DNA of 64,000 nt from NCBI RefSeq assembly GCF_000633535.1, contig NZ_AYMR01000004.1, positions 62,001-126,000 on the forward strand. Direction: 5' to 3'. Position 1 is the stretch's first letter. The number at the start of each line of letters is the position of its first letter. A program made the position numbers and the translations under genes. Shown one piece after another: positions 44,524 through 53,224 of this stretch. The notes beneath the pieces are model-generated. The model was not told where the DNA came from, did not search any database, and worked only from the letters and a program-made list of their open reading frames with translations. This DNA is from Leifsonia aquatica H1aii (lineage in GTDB: Bacteria > Actinomycetota > Actinomycetes > Actinomycetales > Microbacteriaceae).

Positions 44524-45519
44524 TCACCCCTTGACGGCGCCTCCGAGCCCGGCGCTGCGCAGGAACAGCCCCTGGAAGACCAGGAACAGCACGATCGGGA
44601 TCAGCGTCGAGATCGCGAGCGCCGCCAGGTATACGTCGAGCTGGATCGCCGCCTGCAGCGTGGGGAGCCGCACGGACAGCGGCTGGATGTTCGGGTCGCG
44701 CAGCACCAGCAGCGGCCACAGGTAGTCCTTCCACGCGGCGATGATCGCGAACACCGACACGACGCCGAGGATCGGCTTCGACATCGGCAGCACGATCGAC
44801 CAGAACAGCCGGAACGGTCCGGCGCCATCGGTCCGCGCCGCCTCGAACACCTCGCGCGGCAGGTTGTCGAAGAAGCGTTTGACGAGCACGACGTTGAAGG
44901 CGCTCGCCCCGGCGGGCAGCCAGACCGCCCAGAAGGTGTTGATGAGGGACTGCCCGAGCAGCGGCGGGTTCAGGATGGTGAGGTACAGCGGCACCAGCAG
45001 GACGACGGACGGCACGAACAGGGTGCACAGGATCATCCCGTAGAGCACCTTGCCGTACTTCGGCTGGAGCACGCTCAACGCGTAGCCCGCCGTGGTCGCG
45101 ACGAGCACCTGGGCCGCCCAGGATCCGGCGGCGACCCAGATCGTGTTGACGAACTGCACGTCGATGTGGACCGTCGACCACGCGGTCGACAAGTTCGCCC
45201 AGTCGACCCCGTTCGGGAACAGTGCCATCGGCGTCTTCAAGGTGTCCGCCGTCGGAGTGATCGCCGACTTGGCCAGCCAGAGCAGCGGACCGAGCCCGAA
45301 GACGATGAGCAGGACCAGGAGCACCACATTGATCACGCGCGTGCTCCATCGGACGCTGCGCTTGCGGCGATCGGAGACCGACAGGATGCCGCGATCGCCC
45401 TCGTCCGCGGGACGGCGCCGCCGCCGGCGGCGGCGGGGAGGCTCCGGGCTCGCGCCCTCCTCGACGACGGCGGTCACCACCGTGGTGACCTCGGGCGGAA
45501 GCTGGGTCGACGTGCTCAA
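44524..45519 (-). CDS. Sugar ABC transporter permease (MalG type)
   Basis: 331-residue permease. A cytoplasmic N-terminal stretch rich in Glu/Pro/Arg (residues 1-65, with a run of eight Arg) precedes six membrane helices; the ATPase-contact EAA motif reads EAARTDGAGPFRLF then the LPMSKP end. The start is TTG at 45519: it overlaps the upstream permease stop (TTGA) and has GGAG 8 nt before it. A later internal start is possible because the Arg-rich stretch is unusual. No ATPase gene is in this cluster, so a shared MsiK-type ATPase encoded elsewhere is expected. Confidence 0.9.
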   Translation of the reverse strand: MSTSTQLPPEVTTVVTAVVEEGASPEPPRRRRRRRRPADEGDRGILSVSDRRKRSVRWSTRVINVVLLVLLIVFGLGPLLWLAKSAITPTADTLKTPMALFPNGVDWANLSTAWSTVHIDVQFVNTIWVAAGSWAAQVLVATTAGYALSVLQPKYGKVLYGMILCTLFVPSVVLLVPLYLTILNPPLLGQSLINTFWAVWLPAGASAFNVVLVKRFFDNLPREVFEAARTDGAGPFRLFWSIVLPMSKPILGVVSVFAIIAAWKDYLWPLLVLRDPNIQPLSVRLPTLQAAIQLDVYLAALAISTLIPIVLFLVFQGLFLRSAGLGGAVKG

Positions 45520-46454
45520 TTCTGGCTCCAGGACTTGGTGAGGCGGAAGTACACGAGGGAGAGCACCGCGAGGAAGGCGGCGAGCATCAGGCTCAACGCC
45601 GTCGCGGCGCCGTAGTCGCCCCCGAGGGAGTTCTGGAAGGCGTAGCGGTAGATCAGCAGCAGGATCGTCACCGTCGAGTTGACCGGGCCTCCTGCGGTGA
45701 AGAGGAACGGTTCGAGGAACACCTGTGCCGTCCCGATGATCTGGAGGATCAGGGTGATGAGGAGCACCCCCCGCAGCTGCGGCAGGGTGACGTGCCAGAT
45801 CTTGCGCCAGATGCTGGCGCCGTCCACTTCGGCGGCGTCGTAGAGCTCGGGCGCCACACCGGTGATCGCCGCCAGGTAGATGATGATCGTCCCGCCGGCG
45901 GCGGCCCAGGTGGCCTCGACGACGAGCGAGGGCATCGCCTGCGTCGCGTCCTGGATCCAGGGCTGGGGTGGGATGCCCACCCAGCCGAGGATCGTGTTGA
46001 AGACGCCCGTCGGGCGCGCGTCGTAGAAGAACTTCCACAGCAGCACCGCCACCACGGGCGGCACGACGACCGGCAGGTAGGCGAGGGCGCTGTACAGGCC
46101 CTTCGCACGCTTGACCTCGCTCATCAGGACCGCAGCGATCAGGGGGATCGGGTAGCCCAGGATGAGCGCGAGGAGCGCGAACCAGGCGGTGTTGCCGACC
46201 GCGGTCCAGAACAGGGGGTCGTTCACCACCTGGACGAAGTTGTCCCAGCCGACCCAGGTGGGCGGGCTGACGAGGTTCGTGTGCTGGAAGCTCATCACCA
46301 CGCTGCGGACGATGGGCCACCAGGAGAAGATGCCGAAGATCAGCAGCATCGGCAGCAGGAAGAGCAGGGTGCTCAGGCCACCGCCGCGGATCCAGGTCAG
46401 GGGTGTGCGCCGGGTCCGGCGGACGGCCGGGCGGCTTCGGTCGATCGCGGTCAT
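45516..46454 (-). CDS. Sugar ABC transporter permease (MalF type)
   Basis: 312-residue permease with six helices; EAA loop YDAAEVDGASIWRKIW then HVTLPQLRG. It begins 70 nt after the binding-protein gene and overlaps the MalG-type gene. Forms the transmembrane channel with it. Substrate probably alpha-glucosides, judged from the GH13 enzyme in the same operon. Confidence 0.93.
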   Translation of the reverse strand: MTAIDRSRPAVRRTRRTPLTWIRGGGLSTLLFLLPMLLIFGIFSWWPIVRSVVMSFQHTNLVSPPTWVGWDNFVQVVNDPLFWTAVGNTAWFALLALILGYPIPLIAAVLMSEVKRAKGLYSALAYLPVVVPPVVAVLLWKFFYDARPTGVFNTILGWVGIPPQPWIQDATQAMPSLVVEATWAAAGGTIIIYLAAITGVAPELYDAAEVDGASIWRKIWHVTLPQLRGVLLITLILQIIGTAQVFLEPFLFTAGGPVNSTVTILLLIYRYAFQNSLGGDYGAATALSLMLAAFLAVLSLVYFRLTKSWSQN

Positions 46455-46524
46455 GCGCGGGTCACTCTCTCACGTCGTGCGGGCGGCCGGCGGCGCAGAG
46501 CGCGCCGCCGGCCTCCCGTCGCTG

Positions 46525-47901
46525 TCACTTGTCGGCGTCGACGAGCTTCTGGATGTCGGAGTCGACCTTCGTCAGCAGCTGATCGATGTCGGCGTTCTGG
46601 TCCGTCAGCACGGCCTGGACGACCGTGTCGAGCGCGCCGTACAGCTCCTGGGTGTGCTTGTTCGGCTCCGGGACCAGGTTCGCGTCGAAGATCTTGTCGG
46701 TGAACGGCGCCACGTTCTCCTGCGGCACGTTGATCTCGTCCTTGATCCACTCCATGTTCTGGTCGTAGGTGGCCTTGTCGAACACGGGGAGCGTCGGCAC
46801 GCCGACCGGCTGGCCCGACTTCACCAGCACCTTGGCGTCGGCGACGGCCTGGTCCTGGTTGAGCAGCTTCTGCATGTAGTAGAAGTCGATCCACTTCACG
46901 GCGGCGTCCTTCTGCGCCTGCGACGACTTCGGGCTGACCGCGGCGACGTTGCCGCCGGCGAGCACGCCGGCGTCCTTGTTGCTGGAGTCGATCGGCAGCA
47001 TCGTCAGGCCGTAGCTCTTCGGGTCGACGGCGTTCTGCTGCACGAGGGAGGTGAGCACGTCGGAGCCGGACGGGTACATCGCGATCTGGCCCGCGCCGAA
47101 CGCCTGGTTGATGCCGGACCAGTCGAGCAGGAAGTTGCTGCCGACCGAGTCGTCCTTCCAGCGCAGGTCCTTCAGCCACTGCAGGGCTTCCTTGGTCACC
47201 GGGTTGTTGGTGGTGACCTTCGTCTTGCCACCCTCGGTGGTCTCCATGCGGCCGCCGCGCGCGTACACGGTGGTGGTGAGTTCCCAGCCGCCGGTGTTGC
47301 CCTGCGTCATCTGCATGTAGCCCGCGACGCCCGGGACCTTCTCGGAGATCGTCTTCGCGTCGGCGCGCACCTCGTCCCACGTCGTCGGCGGCTTGTCGGG
47401 GTCCAGCCCGGCCTTGGTGAAGATGTCGCGGTTGTACGACAGGCCCATCGCGTATGGGCCGTAGGGGATGCCGTAGATCTTGTCGCCGTCCTTGGCGACG
47501 GCGAGGACGTTCTCGTTGAACTTCGACGCGTAGGGCAGCTTGTTCACCTCGGCCGTGATGTCGGCGAGCTGGCCCGCCTGGATCAGCGACTGCGAGTCGG
47601 TGAACGGCACGTTGAAGACATCGGGGAGGGTGCCGCCGGCGAGCTGGGTCGCGAACGTCGGACCCGTCCACTGGTACTCCTCGGACTTGACGACGATGTC
47701 CGGGTTGGCCTTCTCGAATTCCTTGACCCGGTCGTCGAAGGCCTTGAAGGCGGCCTTGTCGCTGCCCGGGATCAGGCTGGCGACGGTGATGTGGGTCTTG
47801 CCGTCGCTCGAGTCGGAGCCGGCGGACGAGCAGCCCGCCAGGACGCCGGCCCCGGCGAGGGCGACCGCGGCGACGGCCGCGATCGTGCGTGGTGACTTCA
47901 T
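46525..47901 (-). CDS. Sugar ABC transporter solute-binding lipoprotein (family 1)
   Basis: 458 residues. Lipoprotein signal with lipobox LAGC (Cys24) followed by a Ser/Gly-rich linker and a MalE-like two-lobe fold: FEKANPDIVVKSEEYQW, AGGTLPDVFNVPF, YGIPYGPYAMGLSYNRDIF and FGAGQIAMYPSGSDVL. The frame is open upstream, but ATG 47901 has GGAAGG and starts the signal peptide. Captures the sugar outside the membrane for the two permeases that follow. Confidence 0.93.
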   Translation of the reverse strand: MKSPRTIAAVAAVALAGAGVLAGCSSAGSDSSDGKTHITVASLIPGSDKAAFKAFDDRVKEFEKANPDIVVKSEEYQWTGPTFATQLAGGTLPDVFNVPFTDSQSLIQAGQLADITAEVNKLPYASKFNENVLAVAKDGDKIYGIPYGPYAMGLSYNRDIFTKAGLDPDKPPTTWDEVRADAKTISEKVPGVAGYMQMTQGNTGGWELTTTVYARGGRMETTEGGKTKVTTNNPVTKEALQWLKDLRWKDDSVGSNFLLDWSGINQAFGAGQIAMYPSGSDVLTSLVQQNAVDPKSYGLTMLPIDSSNKDAGVLAGGNVAAVSPKSSQAQKDAAVKWIDFYYMQKLLNQDQAVADAKVLVKSGQPVGVPTLPVFDKATYDQNMEWIKDEINVPQENVAPFTDKIFDANLVPEPNKHTQELYGALDTVVQAVLTDQNADIDQLLTKVDSDIQKLVDADK

Positions 47902-47939
47902 TGTCGATGTTTCCTTCCAGTGAGTGGTGAGGGTCTCTC

Positions 47940-49715
47940 TCAGTGAGTGGTGCGGATGGTGCGGGTGGTGCGGGACTCCGGCGGCCGGTGCTGTGTTCGT
48001 AGCCACGCCGTGGAGTCGGGAGGCAGCAGGCCGCGGTCGAGCGGGCTGCTGCTGAGCAGGATGGCGACGTTGTCCGGCAACGGCACGGATTCCGCCGACA
48101 GGTTGGTGACGCTGACGAACCGGTCGCCGCGGGCGAAGGCGAGGACCCCCTCGGGCGCGGCGACCCAGGCGAACGGTCCGTCGCCGAGGCCCGCCTCCTC
48201 GTGACGGATCCGGAGCGCCTGCCGGTACAGCCAGAGCATCGAGGCAGGGTCGCTCTGCTGCGCCTCCACCGTCAGCCCGGCCCAGGAGGCCGGCTGCGGC
48301 AGCCAGGGCTCGGCACCAGCGTCCGCGGGGCTGAATCCGAACGGAGCGCTCGCACCGCGCCAGGGCAGCGGCACGCGGCACCCGTCGCGCCCCGGGTCGA
48401 CACCTCCCGAGCGGAAGTGCATCGGGTCCTCGAGCCGGTCGTCGGGCAGGTCCTCGACCTCCGGCAGCCCGAGCTCGTCGCCCTGGTACAGGTAGAGCGA
48501 ACCGGGCAGCGCCGCCGTCAGCAGAGCCGCCGCCCGCGCTCTCCGGCGCCCGAGCTCGAGATCGGTGGGAGTCCCGCGGCGCTTCTTGACGAAAGCGAAC
48601 GAGGAGTCCTCCCGCCCGTAGCGCGTCACCGGCCGGGTGACGTCGTGGTTCGACAGCACCCAGGTGCTCGGCGCCTCGACCGGGGCGTGGGCCGCGAGCG
48701 TCTCATTGATGGAGGTGCGCAACTGATCGGCGTCCCAGGGGCGGGCGAGGAAGTCGAAGTTGAAGGCGGTGTGCAGTTCGTCCGGACGCAGATACATCGC
48801 GAATCGGTCGATGTCGGGCAGCCAGATCTCCCCGACGAGCACGCGGGTGCCCGGGTAGGAGTCGGCGATCGAGCGCCACGAGCGGTAGATCTCGTGGAGC
48901 TCGTCCCTGTCCTGGTTCGGGTGCTCCCCCGCAGCCGGATGCTCCGGGACCTCGGGCAGCGCCGGGTCCTTCACCAGCAGGGCTGCGGAGTCGATCCGGA
49001 CCCCGGCCACGCCCCGGTCGAACCAGAACCGGAGGATCTCCTCGTGCTCGCGTCGCACGTCGGGGTGGTTCCAGTTGAGGTCGGGCTGCTCGGGGCTGAA
49101 CAGGTGCAGGTACCACTCGCCCGGTGCCCCGTCCGCATCCGTGGTGCGCGTCCAGGTGTCGCCGGAGAAGTTCGAGACCCAGTCGGTGGGCATCCGGTCC
49201 CCGCCGGCCCCACGACCGGGCCGGAACCAGAACCGCTCGCGTTCGGGCGAGCCCGGTCCGGCGGCCAGCGCGGCTTGGAACCAGGGGTGCTGGTCGGACA
49301 CGTGGTTCGGCACGACGTCGATGATCGTGCGGATGCCGAGTACGAGCGCCTCGGCGATCAACGCCTCCGCCTCGGCCAGATCGCCGAAGGCCGGATGGAT
49401 GCGGCGGTAGTCGGCGACGTCATAGCCGCCATCGGCGAGCGGCGAGACGTACCAGGGCGTGAACCACAGGGCGTCGACGCCGAGCTCCTTGAGGTAGTCG
49501 AGGTGCTGCCGCACGCCCGCCAGGTCGCCCACACCGTCGCCGTTGCCGTCCGCGAAGCTGCGCGGGTAGATCTGGTAGATCACCGCGCTCCGCCACCACG
49601 AGGGGTCGTCGCCCGCGGGCGCCGTCGGCGGCGTCTGCGCAGGGGCGCCGGCCGTGGCGGCCGGTTCGGCGGTGCGGTGCCCGGCATCGGAGCCGGTCAG
49701 CACGGAGAGGTCCAC
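47940..49715 (-). CDS. GH13 alpha-glucosidase
   Basis: 591-residue cytoplasmic glycosidase cleaving alpha-glucosidic oligosaccharides. Motifs: AVIYQIYPRSFADGNGDGVG, IIDVVPNHVSDQHPWF, nucleophile Asp242 in GVRIDSAAL, acid/base Glu296 in LVGEIWLPD, and SNHD (Asp358). I chose GTG 49715 because GAAGGG lies upstream and the longer form to 49781 adds an Arg/Pro-rich extension covering the leader. First gene of the operon with binding protein and permeases 38 nt downstream; controlled by the LacI protein encoded just upstream. Confidence 0.92.
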   Translation of the reverse strand: MDLSVLTGSDAGHRTAEPAATAGAPAQTPPTAPAGDDPSWWRSAVIYQIYPRSFADGNGDGVGDLAGVRQHLDYLKELGVDALWFTPWYVSPLADGGYDVADYRRIHPAFGDLAEAEALIAEALVLGIRTIIDVVPNHVSDQHPWFQAALAAGPGSPERERFWFRPGRGAGGDRMPTDWVSNFSGDTWTRTTDADGAPGEWYLHLFSPEQPDLNWNHPDVRREHEEILRFWFDRGVAGVRIDSAALLVKDPALPEVPEHPAAGEHPNQDRDELHEIYRSWRSIADSYPGTRVLVGEIWLPDIDRFAMYLRPDELHTAFNFDFLARPWDADQLRTSINETLAAHAPVEAPSTWVLSNHDVTRPVTRYGREDSSFAFVKKRRGTPTDLELGRRRARAAALLTAALPGSLYLYQGDELGLPEVEDLPDDRLEDPMHFRSGGVDPGRDGCRVPLPWRGASAPFGFSPADAGAEPWLPQPASWAGLTVEAQQSDPASMLWLYRQALRIRHEEAGLGDGPFAWVAAPEGVLAFARGDRFVSVTNLSAESVPLPDNVAILLSSSPLDRGLLPPDSTAWLRTQHRPPESRTTRTIRTTH

Positions 49716-49797
49716 AGTGAGCCCTTCGCATCGGGCGGCCCTCTGGTCGGGCCGCGTCGGTCGCGACGCTGCCCTCGGCATCGTCGCTGCTCACCGA

Positions 49798-49826
49798 AAT
49801 GTAGCGAACGCGACAAGATGATGCAA
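49798..49826 (-). promoter_or_regulatory. Promoter of the alpha-glucosidase/transporter operon
   Basis: Minus strand TTGCAT (49821-49826), exactly 17 nt, TACATT (49798-49803). The -35 overlaps a TTGCA half-site, and a TACGCAAG half-site like those before the LacI gene lies about 22 nt further upstream, suggesting LacI repression. Confidence 0.65.
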
Positions 49827-49888
49827 GAACTCAACACTGAGTAATTCACTTGCGTACTTTTGCAGCGGATTGCGCTGCCGCACCGGAC

Positions 49889-50890
49889 TCAGGCCGGGCC
49901 GGTCGACCCCCGGACGACCAGCTCCGGTTCGAAGAACAGCTCGTCGCGGATCGCCGAGTCGCTGGAGATCTGCCGCAGCAGCAGCTCGATCACCGTGCGG
50001 CCCATGGGCTCGATCGGCTGACGGATCGTAGTGAGCGGAGGCTCGGTGCAGTTCATCAGCGCGGAGTCGTCGTACCCGACGATCGACACGTCGCGCGGCA
50101 CGGAGAGCCCGGCGCGCCGGGCCGCGCGGATCGCGCCCAGCGCCATCGGGTCGCTCGCGCAGACGATGGCGCTCACTCCCGCGGCCAGCAGCCGGGTGGC
50201 GGCCGCCTGCCCGGCTTCGAGCGAATAGAGCGAATGCACGACCAGCCCGTCGTCCAGCGGCGTCCCCCACTCCTCCGCCAGCCGCCGCGCCGCCGCCAGC
50301 TTGCGCGTCGACGGCACGTGGTCCCGAGGCCCCAGGAGCAGACCGATGCGCTCATGCCCCAGCGAGCGCAGATGACCCAGCGCCTGGGCGGTGGCGACCG
50401 AGTCGTCGCAGGATACGGTGGCGAAGTGCAGCTCGTCGACCGGCGCGTTCACCAGCACGGTCGGCAGGTGCAGGTCGCGCAGGCGGGCGTAGTGCTCGTG
50501 CGACGCGCCGACCTGCGCGTACGCGCCTCCCACGAAGACGACACCCGACACCTGCTGCTGGAGCAGGAGGTCGACGTAGTCGGCCTCCGAGATGCCACCG
50601 GCCGTCTGGGTGCACAGCACCGGCGTGTAGCCGTTCTGTGCGAGCGCTCCCCCGATGATCTCGGCGAAGGCCGGGAAGATGGGGTTCTGCAGCTCGGGCA
50701 GCACCAGGCCGACGAGGCGGGCGCGCTCGCCGCGCAGCTTGGTCGGGCGCTCGTAGCCGAGCACGTCGAGCGCCGTGAGCACCGCCTGCCGGGTGGCGTC
50801 GGACACTCCCGGCTTGTCGTTGAGCACGCGACTGACGGTGGCTTCGCTGACTCCGACCTTGCGCGCGACCTCGGCGAGACGTTTCGACAT
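49889..50890 (-). CDS. LacI-family transcriptional repressor
   Basis: 333 residues: N-terminal helix-turn-helix and hinge (LAEVARKVGVSEATVSRVLN, then PGVSDATRQAVLTALDVLGY), and a periplasmic-binding-protein-like sugar domain (LVGLVLPELQNPIFPAF, VSIVGYDDSALMNCTEPPLT). It lies directly upstream of and in line with the alpha-glucosidase operon. A TAGAAT hexamer 6 nt before ATG 50890 suggests a leaderless mRNA, with TTGC/GCAA palindromes around it for autoregulation. Confidence 0.95.
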   Translation of the reverse strand: MSKRLAEVARKVGVSEATVSRVLNDKPGVSDATRQAVLTALDVLGYERPTKLRGERARLVGLVLPELQNPIFPAFAEIIGGALAQNGYTPVLCTQTAGGISEADYVDLLLQQQVSGVVFVGGAYAQVGASHEHYARLRDLHLPTVLVNAPVDELHFATVSCDDSVATAQALGHLRSLGHERIGLLLGPRDHVPSTRKLAAARRLAEEWGTPLDDGLVVHSLYSLEAGQAAATRLLAAGVSAIVCASDPMALGAIRAARRAGLSVPRDVSIVGYDDSALMNCTEPPLTTIRQPIEPMGRTVIELLLRQISSDSAIRDELFFEPELVVRGSTGPA

Positions 50891-50896
50891 GCCGCG

Positions 50897-50940
50897 ATTC
50901 TACGCAAGACCTTGCAGGATCACGCAAGGATTGCGCAAAC
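50897..50940 (-). promoter_or_regulatory. LacI gene promoter with operator-like palindromes
   Basis: TAGAAT (minus, plus-strand 50897-50902) 6 nt before the start. GCAAG-AC-CTTGC (50904-50915) and TTGCGCAA (50932-50939) are LacI-type half-site pairs; single GCAAG units also occur between. Confidence 0.55.
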
Positions 50941-50952
50941 CCGCCTGCGGTC

Positions 50953-50958
50953 TACGAT
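50953..50958 (+). promoter_or_regulatory. Putative -10 of leaderless prenyltransferase transcript
   Basis: TACGAT, 7 nt before ATG 50966; identical hexamer and spacing to the first gabT. Confidence 0.45.
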
Positions 50959-50965
50959 GACGACC

Positions 50966-51802
50966 ATGGCGACCCGCGTGACCTCCCTGCTGCTCGCCTC
51001 CCATCCCGGGCCGACCCTGGTCGTGACCGGTGTCGCCGCGGGGCTCGGCATCGGGCTCGGCTACCCGCCGGGGCGGCTCGTCGTGCTCGCGGGGGCGATA
51101 CTGCTGGGCCAGCTCTCCATCGGTTGGTCGAACGACTGGCTCGACGCCGCCCGCGACCGGGCGGTCGCCCGCGCCGACAAGCCGGCCGCGCGCGGCGACA
51201 TCCCGATCACCGCCGTGCGGGTCGCCGCGTTCACCGCACTGGTGCTCGCCCTCCTGCTGACCGCCGTGCTCGGCCCCGCTGCCTTGAGCGCGCACGCCGT
51301 CGCCATCGCGGCAGGGTGGGTCTACAACCTCGGCCTCAAGGCGACGGTGTGGTCGTTCGTGCCGTTCGCCGTGAGCTTCGGTCTGCTGCCCGCGATCGCG
51401 ACGCTCGGGCAGGAGGTCCCGGCCCTTCCCGCGCCCTGGGTCCTCGCCGCCGGAGCTCTGCTCGGGGTCGCCGCCCACATCACCAATGTCCTGCCCGATC
51501 TGGCCGACGACGCGGAGACCGGCATCCGCGGGCTGCCGCACCGGCTCGGTGCGCGCCGCAGCGGACTCGTCGCCTTCGCCTGCCTGGCCGTCGCCACGGC
51601 GCTGGTCGCGTTCGGGCCGGGCTGGCCGGTCCGTCCCGTGCTGCTCGTCGGGCTGCTGCTCGGCCTCGCCGCCGTCGTCCTGGGCGTCGTGCTCCTCCTG
51701 CGGCGCAGCCCGACCCGCCTGCTCATGCAGCTGATCATGACCTGCGCCCTGATCGACGTGGTAATGCTGGCCCTCGCGGGTCAGTCGGTCGTGACCGCCT
51801 GA
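50966..51802 (+). CDS. UbiA-family prenyltransferase
   Basis: 278-residue integral membrane enzyme with eight or nine helices. The two Asp-rich motifs that bind the prenyl diphosphate magnesium are seen as NDWLDAARDRAVARADKP and LPDLADDAETG. The frame is open far upstream (to 49850) but that part is antisense to the LacI gene. Likely joins a polyprenyl chain to an aromatic or sugar acceptor (quinone or lipid synthesis); acceptor unknown. Its end overlaps the convergent exporter gene by 22 nt. Confidence 0.87.
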   Translation: MATRVTSLLLASHPGPTLVVTGVAAGLGIGLGYPPGRLVVLAGAILLGQLSIGWSNDWLDAARDRAVARADKPAARGDIPITAVRVAAFTALVLALLLTAVLGPAALSAHAVAIAAGWVYNLGLKATVWSFVPFAVSFGLLPAIATLGQEVPALPAPWVLAAGALLGVAAHITNVLPDLADDAETGIRGLPHRLGARRSGLVAFACLAVATALVAFGPGWPVRPVLLVGLLLGLAAVVLGVVLLLRRSPTRLLMQLIMTCALIDVVMLALAGQSVVTA

Positions 51803-53172
51803 ACCGGCTCGGCCACCGGCTCCTTGTTGCGGATGCCGATGGCCGACACGATGCCGCCCGCCAGCAGGAGCGCCGCCGTCGCGATCATCGCCCGGTGCAG
51901 CCCGTCGACGTCGAGCTGCTCACCGATGATCAGCCCCGCCAGGGCGACCGTGATCAGCCCGGCGATGCGGGAGACGGCGTTGTTCGCGGCGGACGCGATC
52001 CCGGCCTCCGCGGGGTGGATGGCGCCGAGGATGGCGCTCGTCAGCGGCGCGACGGTCATCGACAGGCCGATGCCGAAGAGCAGCACGGCCGGCAGGAGCC
52101 CGGTCCAATAGCTCACGTGCGCGTCCGCCAGCAGCAGCCAGAGGAAGCCGACCGAGGCCACGATCGGCCCGACCGCCATGAAGAACCGCGGCCCGTACTT
52201 GCCGGCGAGTCCGCCGAAGAACCCCGATAGCAGGAGCATGCAGAGTGTCGACGGGATGAACACGAATCCGGCCGCGATGGCGGTGAACCCGGCGACCTGC
52301 TGCAGGAACAGCGTCACCATCAGCGGACCGAACGACAACGCGCCATAGACGAAGGCCGTGGCGATGTTCCCCACCCAGAAGTTGTGCACGCGGAACAGCG
52401 CCAGCGGCAGCATCGGCTGGGCGACGCGGTTCTCCGCGACGAAGAAGGCGGCGAGGGAGAGCACACCCACGATGAGCGGGATCCACACCCGCGGGCTCCC
52501 CCAGCCGAACGCACCCTGCTCGATGAGGGCGAACACGGTGCCCGCGAGCCCGACGGACCCGAAGATCGCTCCGAGGATGTCGACGCGGCCGCCCGTGCCG
52601 TGGTCGTCCTCCTTCAGCGTGAGCATCAGGGCCAGGGTGATCGCGATGGGGACCACGTTGATCACGAAGACCCAGCGCCAGGAGAGCGTGTCGACGAAGA
52701 CGCCCCCGATGACGGGCCCGGCGATCATCGCGATGCCGGTCCAGGCCGTCCAGCGACCGATCGCCTTCGCCTGGGCCGCGCCCTCGAAGCGGGAGATGAT
52801 GATCGCCAGAGAGCTCGGCACCAGCAGGGCGCCGGCGACGCCCTGGAGAGCGCGGGCGACGACCAGGAACACGCCCGTCGGGGCGAAGGCGCAGAGCAGG
52901 GAGGTGATGCCGAAGCCGATGAGGCCCGCGTAGAGCACGCGTTTGCGCCCGAAGACGTCGGAGAGCGAACCGGCGAGCAGGATGAAGGACCCGAGGGTCA
53001 CCAGGTACCCGTCGACCACCCACTGCTGCAGCGGCAGGCCGCCGCCGAGCTCCTTGTCGATCGCCGGCAGAGCCACGTTGATGACCGCACCGTCGAGGAA
53101 GGCCACGAAGCTCGCCAGGATCGCGATGATCAGGACTCTCAGCTGGAGCGAGCTCATGCGTTCGGTGGCCAT
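51781..53172 (-). CDS. DHA2-type MFS drug exporter
   Basis: 463-residue exporter with 14 predicted helices. Motif A is GSLSDVFGRKRVLYAG, and motif C-like GIAMIAGPVIGGVFVD follows. Proton antiport of drugs or dyes is the usual role. Start taken at ATG 53172 (MATERMSSL); a TTG at 53208 adds 12 residues, and ATG 53157 is also possible. Convergent with the prenyltransferase. Confidence 0.9.
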   Translation of the reverse strand: MATERMSSLQLRVLIIAILASFVAFLDGAVINVALPAIDKELGGGLPLQQWVVDGYLVTLGSFILLAGSLSDVFGRKRVLYAGLIGFGITSLLCAFAPTGVFLVVARALQGVAGALLVPSSLAIIISRFEGAAQAKAIGRWTAWTGIAMIAGPVIGGVFVDTLSWRWVFVINVVPIAITLALMLTLKEDDHGTGGRVDILGAIFGSVGLAGTVFALIEQGAFGWGSPRVWIPLIVGVLSLAAFFVAENRVAQPMLPLALFRVHNFWVGNIATAFVYGALSFGPLMVTLFLQQVAGFTAIAAGFVFIPSTLCMLLLSGFFGGLAGKYGPRFFMAVGPIVASVGFLWLLLADAHVSYWTGLLPAVLLFGIGLSMTVAPLTSAILGAIHPAEAGIASAANNAVSRIAGLITVALAGLIIGEQLDVDGLHRAMIATAALLLAGGIVSAIGIRNKEPVAEPVQAVTTD

Positions 53173-53224
53173 GTGCTCATTCAACGGCCCCCGGGACCGC
53201 CGGTGCAAGCACGCACATCGGCGA

